DNA of 64,000 nt from Porphyrobacter sp. ULC335 (lineage in GTDB: Bacteria > Pseudomonadota > Alphaproteobacteria > Sphingomonadales > Sphingomonadaceae). Under the pieces are notes generated by a model, which saw nothing but the letters and a program-made list of their open reading frames with translations, made no database searches and was not told the DNA's origin. The stretch spans positions 1,736,001-1,800,000 of the forward strand of contig NZ_CP078091.1 in NCBI RefSeq assembly GCF_025917005.1, written 5' to 3'. Every line of letters begins with the position of its first letter. The stretch's first letter is position 1. The position numbers were made by a program, and so were the translations under genes. Shown in pieces: positions 1 to 8,269 of this stretch.

Positions 1-1384
1 CAACGGCGCGCTGCGTTACGGCGCGAGCGGTGACAGCTGGGTCGCGGCGCTCTCTGCCGTCGTCGTCAGCACCGATGGCCAGCCCAATGCGCGGGGCGGC
101 TCGCGCGACATTGGCCGCGACAGCTACACGCTGGCGGGCAAGGGCAGCGTCGAGCTGACCGAGACTCTCGCCCTGCGCGCCGCCGCCCGCTTCATCCGCA
201 CCGAGGGCCAGACCAACGACAGCAATTTCGACCGCACTAGCCCCACCTTCGGCTTCATCATCGACAGCCCCGGCGTGACGTTCACCAACGAGGCGGTTTA
301 CGCCCTTGTTGGTGCGCGGGCCGAGGTGCTGGACGGGCGCTGGACGCATGATCTGTCCGCTCAGGTCGCCGAGGTGGACCGGCAAACGGATAGCCCCTTC
401 GGCCTCACCTCGGCCAGCGAAGGCGACCGCGTCAAAGCGTCTTACGTCACCGCGTTCAAGCTGGCGGATGAACACAACCTCACCTTTGCAGCCGATTGGG
501 AGCGTGAAAGCTTCCGCAATGCGCTGGCGGCAAGCGGCGGGTTCACCGGCAGGCGTGCGATCGAGCAGACCGGCTTCGTGGGCGAATATCGCTACAGCGG
601 AGATGCCTTCGACCTCTCCGCCGCAATCCGCCACGACATCAACGACCGCTTCCGCGATGCGACCACCTTCCGCGTGGGCGCAGGGTATCGCATCACCGAC
701 ACCACCCGCCTGCGCGCGGCGGCGGGATCGGGCGTCAAAAACCCCGGCTTCTTCGAACTGTTCGGTTTCGTCGATGGCCGCTTCATCGGCAATGAGGCGC
801 TGCGGCCGGAAAAATCCACCGGTTGGGAAGTGGGCTTCGATCAGGACATCGGTGATGCCGCCCGCGTCGCGGTGACCTATTTCGACAGCGAGCTGGAAGG
901 CGAGATCTTCACGACCTTCCCGGCCCCCACCTTCATCGCCACGCCGGCCAACCGCACTACGGTGAGCCAGCAGCGGGGTGTCGAAGTGTCGGTGGGCGCC
1001 CGCCTCGCCGAGCAGTGGAGCCTCGATGCGGCCTATTCCTACCTTGATGCCGAGGAGAACGGGATCGAGGAAGTGCGCCGCCCCGAACATATCGCCAGCG
1101 CGGCGCTGACATGGACCGCACCGGGCGATGCTGCCTCGGCCACGCTGGTGGTGCGCCATAATGGCGCGACGCCCGATGTGGCCTTCACTGATCCCAGCTT
1201 CCGTCCGGTGCGGGTGCAGCTTGACGATTACACCCTCGTCAACCTCAACGCGCGCGTGAAGCTGACCGACAGCGTCAGCGGCTTCGCCCGCGTCGAGAAC
1301 CTGCTGGACGAGCGGTACGAGCAGGTGTTCAGCTTCGTCTCACCGGGGCGGTCTGCGGTGATCGGCGTGGAGGCGCGTTTTTGA
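1..1384 (+). CDS. TonB-dependent outer-membrane receptor, C-terminal part (5' end outside window)
   Basis: The reading frame is already open at base 2 and runs without a stop to TGA at 1382-1384, so the 460 residues seen are the C-terminal barrel of a gene that begins left of the window. The GTG at 275 is internal and not a start. The protein is rich in alternating amphipathic beta strands, contains the typical segment with ENLLDERYE near the end and finishes in an aromatic residue (ARF), the outer-membrane sorting signal. The end resembles BtuB-type receptors for cobalamin or similar chelates, but the plug and TonB box are not visible, so the substrate is unknown. It would act in the outer membrane with TonB-ExbBD. 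Confidence 0.85.
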   Translation, partial: NGALRYGASGDSWVAALSAVVVSTDGQPNARGGSRDIGRDSYTLAGKGSVELTETLALRAAARFIRTEGQTNDSNFDRTSPTFGFIIDSPGVTFTNEAVYALVGARAEVLDGRWTHDLSAQVAEVDRQTDSPFGLTSASEGDRVKASYVTAFKLADEHNLTFAADWERESFRNALAASGGFTGRRAIEQTGFVGEYRYSGDAFDLSAAIRHDINDRFRDATTFRVGAGYRITDTTRLRAAAGSGVKNPGFFELFGFVDGRFIGNEALRPEKSTGWEVGFDQDIGDAARVAVTYFDSELEGEIFTTFPAPTFIATPANRTTVSQQRGVEVSVGARLAEQWSLDAAYSYLDAEENGIEEVRRPEHIASAALTWTAPGDAASATLVVRHNGATPDVAFTDPSFRPVRVQLDDYTLVNLNARVKLTDSVSGFARVENLLDERYEQVFSFVSPGRSAVIGVEARF

Positions 1385-1537
1385 GTTCCGCACGCCATCC
1401 GGCGTGCGAAATCCTCGCTCACGCGACCTGACGGTCGCATCGCTGCGGGCGGCCAGTCGGCCTTGCGGACCTTTGGTCCGGAGGTGCGGTCGCCCAAAGC
1501 CCTCGCATTTGCAGCAAGAAATGCGTAGGGGGCTCCC
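1385..1537. repeat. Chain of short hairpins between receptor gene and obgE
   Basis: This intergenic stretch is built almost entirely of perfect small inverted repeats in series: 1389-1408 (8-bp stem CGCACGCC/GGCGTGCG), 1423-1438 (GCGACC/GGTCGC), 1466-1480 (CGGACC/GGTCCG) and 1504-1525 (7-bp stem around GCATTT/AAATGC). None is followed by a T-run, so a standard intrinsic terminator is not obvious, although the first could end receptor transcription. A similar chain lies at 55227-55330, which suggests a dispersed palindromic element family. Confidence 0.55.
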
Positions 1538-2602
1538 ATGCATTTTCTCGACCAAGCCAAGATCTATGTGAAGTCCGGCGGGGGTGGCCCCGGGGCCGTC
1601 TCGTTCCGGCGTGAGATGTACGTCGAATACGGCGGCCCTGACGGTGGCAATGGGGGGAACGGCGGCGACATCGTGTTCGAAGCCGTCGCTGGCCTCAACA
1701 CCCTGATCGACTTCCGCTATTCGCAGCACTTCAAGGCGCCGCGCGGACAGCACGGCATGGGCAAGGACCGCACCGGTGCCTCGGCCAAGCCGCTGGTCAT
1801 CAAGGTGCCGGTCGGCACGCAGATCCTTTCCGAAGACAAGGAAGAGGTGCTCGCCGACTTCACGCAGGTCGGCCAGCGCGTCACCTTCCTTGAAGGCGGG
1901 TTGGGCGGGCGCGGCAACGCCAGCTACAAAACCTCGACCAACCGCGCCCCGCGCCAGCATCAGGACGGGATTCCCGGTCAGGAAGCGTGGGTGTGGCTGC
2001 GGCTCAAGCTGCTCGCGGATGTGGGCCTTGTTGGCCTGCCCAATGCGGGCAAATCGACCTTCATCAACGCGGTCAGCAATGCGCAGGCCAAGGTGGGCGA
2101 TTATGCCTTCACCACGCTGGTGCCGAAGCTGGGCGTGGTGCGCCACAAGGGCCGCGAATTCGTGCTCGCCGACATTCCGGGCCTGATCGAGGGCGCGGCG
2201 GAAGGCGCCGGGATCGGTGACCGCTTCCTCGGCCATATCGAACGCTGCCGGGTGCTGATCCACCTCATCGACATCACCGGAACCGAGGATGCCGACCCCG
2301 CCGAAGCCATGCGCATCGTCGAGGAAGAGCTGGCGGCCTACGGCGCGGGCCTTGAGGACAAGGCGCGGCTGGTGGTGCTCAACAAGCTCGATCTGGCGGA
2401 TGCCGAACTGGTCGAGGTGTTCAGCAAGGAATTGCTGGAAGCAGGCGCGGACGAAGTCTTCGCGGTTTCGGGTGTGACAGGCGCGGGCATTCCCGAACTG
2501 CTCGACGCGGTGCTCGGCTACTTGCCGGACCGTACCTCGACCGAGACCAAGACGGTCGAGGTCGAGCATGAGGAAGACGCCAGCGATTGGTCGCCCCTGT
2601 AG
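1538..2602 (+). CDS. obgE: GTPase Obg/CgtA
   Basis: Obg GTPase of 354 residues, a ribosome-associated essential GTPase linked to 50S maturation and stress control. Residues 1-158 form the glycine-rich Obg fold (GGGGGPGAVSF near the N-terminus). The G domain follows, with the P-loop GLPNAGKS at 166-173, switch II DIPGLIEGAAEGAG, and NKLD as the G4 motif. The C-terminal tail is short and acidic, as in many alphaproteobacteria. The start ATG is preceded by a GGGGG purine run. proB begins 6 bp downstream, so the two are probably cotranscribed; obg-proB adjacency is common in alphaproteobacteria. Confidence 0.97.
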   Translation: MHFLDQAKIYVKSGGGGPGAVSFRREMYVEYGGPDGGNGGNGGDIVFEAVAGLNTLIDFRYSQHFKAPRGQHGMGKDRTGASAKPLVIKVPVGTQILSEDKEEVLADFTQVGQRVTFLEGGLGGRGNASYKTSTNRAPRQHQDGIPGQEAWVWLRLKLLADVGLVGLPNAGKSTFINAVSNAQAKVGDYAFTTLVPKLGVVRHKGREFVLADIPGLIEGAAEGAGIGDRFLGHIERCRVLIHLIDITGTEDADPAEAMRIVEEELAAYGAGLEDKARLVVLNKLDLADAELVEVFSKELLEAGADEVFAVSGVTGAGIPELLDAVLGYLPDRTSTETKTVEVEHEEDASDWSPL

Positions 2603-2608
2603 CCGACG

Positions 2609-3727
2609 ATGCTGACACGCCTGGCTGACATCACCACCGCGCGGCGGATTGTGGTCAAGATCGGCTCGGCGCTGCTGGTCGGCGGCGGGGAGGCGCGGGT
2701 CGCGTGGCTTTCCAGTCTGGCGCAGGATCTCGCTGCCATACGCCGCGAAGGGCCGCAGGTGATCGTGGTGAGTTCCGGCGCGATTGCGCTGGGCGCGGCG
2801 CGGCTGGGGTTGGCGAAAGGCGGGCGCGGGAGCCTTGCCGATGCACAGGCGGCGGCGGCGGTCGGCCAGATTGCGCTCGCCGATCTGTGGTCGCGGGCGC
2901 TCGGCGCCGAAGGCATCACGGCGGCGCAGATGCTGCTGACACTCGGCGATCTCGAGGACCGGCGGCGCTATCTCAACGCCTCGGCCACGCTTGACCGTCT
3001 GCTGGAGGCGGGCGTTATTCCTGTCATCAACGAGAACGATTCCGTTGCGACCGAGGAAATCCGCTTCGGCGACAATGATCGCCTCGCCGCGCGGGTGGCG
3101 CAGGCGGCGAACGCCGATCTGGTGTTGCTACTTTCGGACGTCGACGGGCTGTATGACCGCGACCCGCGCGAAGATGGCGCGGCGCTGATCCCGGTGGTTG
3201 ACGCCGTGACGCCAGAGGTGATGGCGATGGCGAGCGGGGCTTCGTCCTCGGGCCTCGGCTCGGGCGGGATGATTTCCAAGCTGCAAGCCGCACAGATTGC
3301 GACCCGCGCGGGGATTGCGCTCGGGATTCTCAATGGCACTTGGGAGTCGCCCATCGCCAACGCTGTCGAACAGGATCGCGGCACGCTGTTCCTCCCTGTC
3401 CGCGCCGACTCGGCTCGCAAGGCGTGGCTTGGCGGACGGTTGGCCCCGGCTGGCGAATTGCGCGTCGACAAGGGTTGTGCGGAAGCCTTGAAGGGCGGGG
3501 CGAGCCTGCTGGCCGCGGGCGTGGTCGGCGTCTCCGGCCAGTTCCGGCGCGGCGATCTGGTCAGTGTGCTGAGCATCCGCGGCGAGCGGTTGGCGCAGGG
3601 CCTCGCCGAATATGACGTGGCCGAAATGCAGCTGATCGCGGGCAAACGCGCCGAGGATCAGGCCGAACGCCTCGGCTATGCACCACGCTCATGCGTGATC
3701 CACCGCGACCATCTGGTGCTGCTGTGA
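2609..3727 (+). CDS. proB: Glutamate 5-kinase
   Basis: Glutamate 5-kinase of 372 residues, which phosphorylates glutamate as the first step of proline synthesis. The N-terminal amino-acid-kinase domain (about 1-260) shows VVKIGSALL, VSSGAIALG, NENDSVATEEIRFGDNDRL and GSGGMISKLQAA. A PUA domain occupies the last 95 residues or so. Its stop codon overlaps the GTG start of the next gene (GTGA), which implies translational coupling. proA is not in the window. Confidence 0.97.
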   Translation: MLTRLADITTARRIVVKIGSALLVGGGEARVAWLSSLAQDLAAIRREGPQVIVVSSGAIALGAARLGLAKGGRGSLADAQAAAAVGQIALADLWSRALGAEGITAAQMLLTLGDLEDRRRYLNASATLDRLLEAGVIPVINENDSVATEEIRFGDNDRLAARVAQAANADLVLLLSDVDGLYDRDPREDGAALIPVVDAVTPEVMAMASGASSSGLGSGGMISKLQAAQIATRAGIALGILNGTWESPIANAVEQDRGTLFLPVRADSARKAWLGGRLAPAGELRVDKGCAEALKGGASLLAAGVVGVSGQFRRGDLVSVLSIRGERLAQGLAEYDVAEMQLIAGKRAEDQAERLGYAPRSCVIHRDHLVLL

Positions 3728-4641
3728 GCCTGATCGCCATAACCGGCGCGACCGGCTTTGTCGGCAGCGCGGTGCTGAATGCGGCGCGCTCGCAAGGCCA
3801 TCAGGTGAGGGCGCTCGCCCGGCGCGATCAGCCTGCGCGCGGCGGCGTGGAGTGGGTTCGCGGCGACCTTGCCGACACCGCTGCGCTGGCGGCGCTGGTG
3901 CAAGGTGCGGAAGCGGTGATCCACGTTGCGGGCCTCACCAACACGCCCGACCCGGCGGAGTTTGAGGTGGCGAACGTCACCGGCACCGCCAATGTCATCG
4001 CCGCGATGAAGGAAGCCGGCGTAAAGCGGCTGGTGTTCGTCTCCTCGCTGTCGGCGCGGATGCCCGGATTGTCGGTCTATGGCGCGTCCAAAGCCAAGGC
4101 CGAGACGCTGGTCGAGGCGTCCGGGCTCGACTGGACGACGGTGCGGCCGCCCGCAGTCTACGGCCCGCGCGATATCGACATGCTCGACCTGTTCCGCAGT
4201 GCCAAGTGGGGCGTGGTGCCGCTGCCGCCGGGCGGAGCGACCTCGATCATCCACGCTGACGATCTGGCGGACTTGCTGGTCGCACTTGCCGGCAGCAACG
4301 CCGCGCCGACGAAGAAGAAAATCTACGAGCCCGATGACGGCCGCGAGGGCGGGTGGAGCCACAAGGAGCTTGCACAAGCCATCGGGCAAGCGATGGGCAA
4401 GCGTTCTGTTTTCGCGCCGCACCTGCCGCGCGCCGTGCTCGACGCCGCCGCCGCTGCCGACCGCATCGCGCGCGGCGACCGCGCAAAGCTGACCGCCGAC
4501 CGCGTGGGCTATATGTGCCACCCCAACTGGGTCGCCCGCTTCGACCGCAAACCCCCGCCGGGGATATGGCAGCCGAGGATCGCGGGCGAGGAAGGGCTCA
4601 AGGCCACGGCCGAGTGGTATCGGCGTGAGGGGTGGGTTTAA
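3724..4641 (+). CDS. NAD(P)-dependent epimerase/dehydratase (extended SDR)
   Basis: An extended short-chain dehydrogenase of 305 residues. The N-terminus carries the Rossmann glycine motif TGATGFVGS, and YGASKAKAE supplies the YxxxK catalytic pair. Start choice: a GTG at 3724 overlaps the proB TGA and puts the Rossmann strand about 5 residues from the N-terminus; an upstream ATG at 3691 would lie inside proB. The substrate cannot be deduced; related proteins act on nucleotide sugars, isoprenoids or serve as NDUFA9-like proteins. Linked to obgE-proB by the 4-bp overlap. Confidence 0.8.
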   Translation: MSLIAITGATGFVGSAVLNAARSQGHQVRALARRDQPARGGVEWVRGDLADTAALAALVQGAEAVIHVAGLTNTPDPAEFEVANVTGTANVIAAMKEAGVKRLVFVSSLSARMPGLSVYGASKAKAETLVEASGLDWTTVRPPAVYGPRDIDMLDLFRSAKWGVVPLPPGGATSIIHADDLADLLVALAGSNAAPTKKKIYEPDDGREGGWSHKELAQAIGQAMGKRSVFAPHLPRAVLDAAAAADRIARGDRAKLTADRVGYMCHPNWVARFDRKPPPGIWQPRIAGEEGLKATAEWYRREGWV

Positions 4642-4651
4642 GGCGAAAGCC

Positions 4652-5428
4652 TCAGAGGAACGGTTCCTCGCCCGGTTTGTGGATGCCGCATTCGGTCTTG
4701 TCCCAGCCCTTCCAGCGGCCCGAGCGCGGGTCTTCGCCCGGCGCGACCTGACTGGTGCAGGGCGAGCAGCCGATCGAGGGGTAGCCTTGCGCGATCAGCG
4801 GGTGGCGCGGCAGGTCGTGCTGGATGAAGTAGCCCTCGATCTGGCCTGCGTCCCAATCGATCAGCGGGTTGATCTTGAGCCGCCCCTGCGCGTCCGAAGT
4901 ATCCACCTCGAAGCGAGGGAGATTGGCGCGGGTCGCGGCTTGAAAGGATTTGCGGCCGGTGAAGCTGGCGTCATAGCGGGCCATCGCCTTTTCCAGCGGT
5001 CGGACCTTGCGGATTTCGCAGCAGCCATCCGGGTCGTAGGACCAGCGCAGGCCGGTTTCGTCGCGCTTCGCCAGCTCCTGGGCATCCGGGGTCAAGATCA
5101 CCAGATTGAGGCCGAGGCGCTCCACCAGCAGATCGCGATAGGCCAGCGTCTCGGGAAAATGCTTGCCGGTGTCGAGGAACAGCACCGGCACGCTCGGGTC
5201 AACACTCGCGACCAGATGCAGCAGCACCGCGCTTTCCGCACCGAAGCTGGAGACCACCGCCAGATCGCCCGCCAATCCGTCACGGATCACGCTCGTCAGC
5301 ATTTCCTGTGTTGTGCTGCCGCGGAACAGCCGGTTCAGCCGCACCGCATCATGCTCGGTGAAGCGCGGCGCGAGGTCGAGGGCGTCGCGGGTGCGCGCCT
5401 CGGCGGGGAGGGACAGTTCAGGCTTCAT
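4652..5428 (-). CDS. cysH: Assimilatory adenylylsulfate/phosphoadenylylsulfate reductase
   Basis: Reductase of 258 residues that reduces activated sulfate to sulfite using thioredoxin. The catalytic motif is KTECGIH (Cys247). The cysteine pairs Cys136-Cys137 and Cys221-xx-Cys224, which ligate a 4Fe-4S cluster in APS reductases, are both present, so APS is the more likely substrate than PAPS (inference from the family). The ATG at 5428 is chosen because the longer ORF would run into the upstream gene; it overlaps the DUF934 stop by 11 bp. Last gene of the cobA-DUF2849-secreted protein-cysI-DUF934-cysH operon. Confidence 0.93.
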   Translation of the reverse strand: MKPELSLPAEARTRDALDLAPRFTEHDAVRLNRLFRGSTTQEMLTSVIRDGLAGDLAVVSSFGAESAVLLHLVASVDPSVPVLFLDTGKHFPETLAYRDLLVERLGLNLVILTPDAQELAKRDETGLRWSYDPDGCCEIRKVRPLEKAMARYDASFTGRKSFQAATRANLPRFEVDTSDAQGRLKINPLIDWDAGQIEGYFIQHDLPRHPLIAQGYPSIGCSPCTSQVAPGEDPRSGRWKGWDKTECGIHKPGEEPFL

Positions 5429-5879
5429 GGCGCTTGTCCGCAATCGTGGCTCGGCGGTCTGCCGCGCGCTGGTAGACATTCTCCCACGTCGCGAAAGCGC
5501 GCGCGGCGTCTTCTTCGTCGAGGCGCTTGTCGGGGGCGAAGCTGTCGAAACCGCAGCGGCGCATATGGCTGAGCTGGTCAATCAACACCGCGCCCACCGC
5601 GCGCAATTCGCCCACATAACCCGCCTCGCGCAGGATACGGGCGGCAGAATAGCCGCGCCCGTCGCCGAAGCTGGGGAAGTTGACCTCGACCAGCGCCAGC
5701 CGGTCAAGGAAGGGCAGCAGCACCCGCGCATCATCGCCCGGCTCGATCCGGACGGCGGTGGCGTTGGTCTGGTCGCAGCAGGAATCGACCGTGACGGCGG
5801 CGTGATCGACCGGCTCGTCATCGCGGAAGCGGAACTGCACCTCGTCGGGCGAAGTGCCGAGATCGCGGGCATTACCCAT
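5418..5879 (-). CDS. DUF934 family protein (sulfite-reduction operon)
   Basis: A 153-residue protein of the DUF934 family, which is nearly always encoded beside cysI/cysH in proteobacteria and is believed to assist sulfite reduction, possibly as a partner or electron-transfer factor for a ferredoxin-type enzyme; no activity is proven. Visible family features are FGDGRGYSAARILRE and VGAVLIDQLSHMRRCGFDSF. The ATG at 5879 overlaps the cysI stop by 8 bp and its own 3' end overlaps cysH, so the three are tightly coupled. A Cys-Cys pair (near DSCCDQT) and a second Cys could bind metal, but this is speculative. Confidence 0.88.
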   Translation of the reverse strand: MGNARDLGTSPDEVQFRFRDDEPVDHAAVTVDSCCDQTNATAVRIEPGDDARVLLPFLDRLALVEVNFPSFGDGRGYSAARILREAGYVGELRAVGAVLIDQLSHMRRCGFDSFAPDKRLDEEDAARAFATWENVYQRAADRRATIADKRHEA

Positions 5880-7530
5880 AAAGCGCCTCCTTGAACGGCT
5901 CCATGCCGATGCGGCGGTAGGTGTCGAGGAAGCGCTCGCCATCGGCGCGGGTCGCGAGGTACACGTCGGTGACCTTCTCGACCGCGGCGATCACGCCGTC
6001 CTCGTCGAAGCCGGGGCCGGTGATCTTGGCGAGGCTGACATCCTCGGCCTCCGATCCGCCGAGCGAGAGCTGGTAGTTCTCGGTGCCCTTTTTATCGACA
6101 CCAAGGATGCCGATGTGGCCCGCGTGGTGGTGGCCGCAGGCGTTGATGCAGCCGGAGATTTTCAGCTTCAACTCGCCCACCACTTCGGTGCGGCCGGTTT
6201 CGGCAAAGCGTTCCGAAATGCGCTGGGCCAGAGGGATCGAACGCGCATTGGCGAGGCTGCAATAGTCCAGGCCCGGGCAGGCGATGATGTCCTCGATGGT
6301 GTCCATGTTGGCAGCGCCGAGGCCCGCTTCGTCGAGCGCGGTCCACACCGCGTGCAGATCAGCGATCCGCACATGGGGCAGCAGCAGGTTCTGCGTGTGC
6401 ATGACGCGCAGTTCGTCGAAGCTGTATTGCTTGGCCAGCCGCGCCATGACGCGCATCTGCTCGGAGGTCGCATCGCCGGGGATGCCGCCTGCGGGCTTCA
6501 GACTGATGACCGCCGAGACATAACCCGGTGCCTTGTGAGCATGGGTATTGCGGCGGACCCATTGGCCGAACGCGCTACCCTGACCTCCGTTCGCCTCGAG
6601 CGTAGTCGAGAGGCTGGGTGTCTCGACTTCGCTCGACACGAACGGGGGGTCGGAGAAGTATTCGGCGATCCGCGCCAATTCTTCGCGAGGCGGTTCCACG
6701 CCGACCGAAAGCAGGTGGGCGAATTCCTCCTCGACCTGGCGGGTATATTCCGCCGCGCCAAGCTCGTGGACGAGGATCTTGATCCGCGCCTTGTACTTGT
6801 TGTCGCGCCGGCCGTAGCGGTTGTAGACCCGCAAGGCGGCCTCGGCATAGGTGATCATCTGGTCGATCGGCACGAAATCGCGGATTAGCGGCGCGATCAT
6901 CGGGGTGCGGCCCATCCCGCCGCCCGCGTAGATTTCCGCGCCGATCTCGCCGTTCCGGCTGACGATCCGCACGCCGATGTCGTGCAGCCGCATCGCCGCG
7001 CGGTCTTTCTCGGACGCGATGACCGCGATCTTGAACTTGCGCGGCAGGTAGGTGAACTCCGGGTGGAAGCTCGACCACTGGCGCATCAGCTCGGCATAGG
7101 GGCGGGGGTCCACCACCTCGTCGGCGGCGGCTCCGGCGAAGTGATCGGCACTAATGTTGCGGATGCAGTTCCCGCTGGTCTGGATCGCGTGCATCTCGAC
7201 CGTCGCCAGATCGGCGAGCGCATCGGCGCAGTCTTCCAGCTTGATCCAGTTGTACTGGATGTTCTGGCGGGTGGTGAAGTGCCCGTAGCCGCGATCATAC
7301 TTGTCCGCGATGTCGGCGAGCATCTCCATCTGGCGCGCGTCGAGCGTGCCATAGGGGATCGCGACGCGCAGCATATAGGCATGGAGTTGCAGGTAGAGCC
7401 CGTTCATCAGCCGCAGCGGCTTGAACTGGTCTTCGGTCAGCTTGCCTTCCAGACGGCGGCGGGCCTGATCGCGGAATTCCTCCACGCGGGCATCGACCAT
7501 CGCCTGATCGTAGGAATCGTAACGGTACAT
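5872..7530 (-). CDS. cysI: Sulfite reductase hemoprotein, siroheme/4Fe-4S
   Basis: Sulfite (or nitrite-type) reductase catalytic subunit of 552 residues, reducing sulfite to sulfide in assimilation. It has two repeated ferredoxin-like nitrite/sulfite reductase halves; the cluster and siroheme ligands are Cys418-x5-Cys424 and Cys461-x3-Cys465 (GCINACGHHHAGH). No flavoprotein cysJ is nearby, so the electron donor may be ferredoxin or an unlinked protein. Residues of roughly 296-315 (VSSEVETPSLSTTLEA region) are encoded by a palindromic repeat element inserted in frame between the halves. Its start overlaps the stop of the upstream secreted-protein gene (ATGA-type contact). Confidence 0.95.
   Translation of the reverse strand: MYRYDSYDQAMVDARVEEFRDQARRRLEGKLTEDQFKPLRLMNGLYLQLHAYMLRVAIPYGTLDARQMEMLADIADKYDRGYGHFTTRQNIQYNWIKLEDCADALADLATVEMHAIQTSGNCIRNISADHFAGAAADEVVDPRPYAELMRQWSSFHPEFTYLPRKFKIAVIASEKDRAAMRLHDIGVRIVSRNGEIGAEIYAGGGMGRTPMIAPLIRDFVPIDQMITYAEAALRVYNRYGRRDNKYKARIKILVHELGAAEYTRQVEEEFAHLLSVGVEPPREELARIAEYFSDPPFVSSEVETPSLSTTLEANGGQGSAFGQWVRRNTHAHKAPGYVSAVISLKPAGGIPGDATSEQMRVMARLAKQYSFDELRVMHTQNLLLPHVRIADLHAVWTALDEAGLGAANMDTIEDIIACPGLDYCSLANARSIPLAQRISERFAETGRTEVVGELKLKISGCINACGHHHAGHIGILGVDKKGTENYQLSLGGSEAEDVSLAKITGPGFDEDGVIAAVEKVTDVYLATRADGERFLDTYRRIGMEPFKEALYG
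6588..6646. repeat. Palindromic repeat element inside cysI (family A)
   Basis: An inverted repeat whose arms are related to TGTCTCGACTTCGCTCGACA and to TCGAGCGTAGTCGAGA lies inside the cysI reading frame. The same sequence, with the arm GTGTCTCGACTTCGCTCGAC followed by ACGAACGGG identical, occurs in an intergenic space at 57676-57750. In cysI it is read in frame and adds about 20 residues. Confidence 0.85.
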
Positions 7531-7970
7531 CAGCGGGTTCCAGTCAGAACAGGGAGGCGTTCGGTGCCGAGGATGGTGCCAAGCTCGCGCAGGGTCTTGC
7601 CTTCGACCGGCACCACCTTGTGCGCGGCGCGGATGGCGGCGAAGGCGGCCTGCGTGGCGGGATCATCGTAACCGGCGGGGGTGGGGTAGCCGACCTCGAC
7701 CAGCAAGTCCCAGTCGCCGTCGGCGGAGGGGTTGGCGATCAGGCGGTAGGAGGTGAACAGGCCTTGCTCCACCGCCTTGGCGTCCATCGCGAACCAGTTG
7801 AGGAAGATGAACGAGGTAAGGTTGGCACGCTCGCCGGGGAGTGCCTTGAGGCGCGTCCATTCGATCACCATGGTGGCGCGGCTTTCGGCGGGCGCGGGCG
7901 TGGCGGACGCGGCAATCGGCGCGGCGGCGAAGGCAAAGGCCGAGGCGAGGTTGAGGGATGAAGCGCGCAT
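7530..7970 (-). CDS. Small predicted exported protein of unknown function in the cysteine operon
   Basis: A 146-residue protein with an N-terminal hydrophobic alanine-rich segment ending near ASATPA that looks like a Sec signal peptide, so a periplasmic location is likely. The mature part has no cysteine, which argues against a redox role. Segments such as TSYRLIANPSADGDWDLLVEVGY suggest a small alpha/beta (ferredoxin-like or dimeric barrel) fold, but I do not recognise a named family. It sits between DUF2849 and cysI with 1-bp contacts on both sides, an unusual insertion in an otherwise conserved operon. No function is proposed. Confidence 0.7.
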   Translation of the reverse strand: MRASSLNLASAFAFAAAPIAASATPAPAESRATMVIEWTRLKALPGERANLTSFIFLNWFAMDAKAVEQGLFTSYRLIANPSADGDWDLLVEVGYPTPAGYDDPATQAAFAAIRAAHKVVPVEGKTLRELGTILGTERLPVLTGTR

Positions 7971-8269
7971 CAGATCACCCAGTCCCAGCCGGTCTTGTTC
8001 GCGGTCGGCACACCGAGGTCGCGGCGCACGGTGGGGCCGAGTGCGCGCACGCGGTCCTTGATGTGCGCGGGGCGCACGTGTCCGGCGGCGTCGATGGTGG
8101 CTTCGATGGCATAGGGCACATTGACGCGGCGCGCGGCTTCCTCGCGCGCGAGGATTTCCTCGGCCTCTTCGCCGACGTCTACGGCATCATCGACGAACAG
8201 CGACCAGCCGGTGCCGTTCCACCAAGTCACCGCGCCGCTGCGCAGGTCGTTGCCGGTGAGGATCTTCAT
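7970..8269 (-). CDS. DUF2849 family protein
   Basis: A 99-residue protein matching DUF2849, found in alphaproteobacterial cysG/cobA-cysI operons. It starts MKILTGNDLRSGAVTWW, has a strongly acidic middle segment (DDAVDVGEEAEEI), and ends with TGWDWVI. The start is the ATG at 8269, which overlaps the cobA stop by 4 bp; the longer upstream extension is out-of-frame cobA. Its role is unknown, and the position suggests an accessory part in siroheme or sulfite metabolism. Confidence 0.85.
   Translation of the reverse strand: MKILTGNDLRSGAVTWWNGTGWSLFVDDAVDVGEEAEEILAREEAARRVNVPYAIEATIDAAGHVRPAHIKDRVRALGPTVRRDLGVPTANKTGWDWVI

Noticed and set aside
275..1384. GTG at 275 as start of the TonB-dependent receptor
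   Set aside because: The frame is open and barrel-like from base 2, and 369 residues would be far too short for the family.
6588..6646. Frameshift or sequencing error in cysI
   Set aside because: The reading frame stays open through the inserted palindrome and all cluster ligands lie downstream in frame; it is an insertion, not a break.
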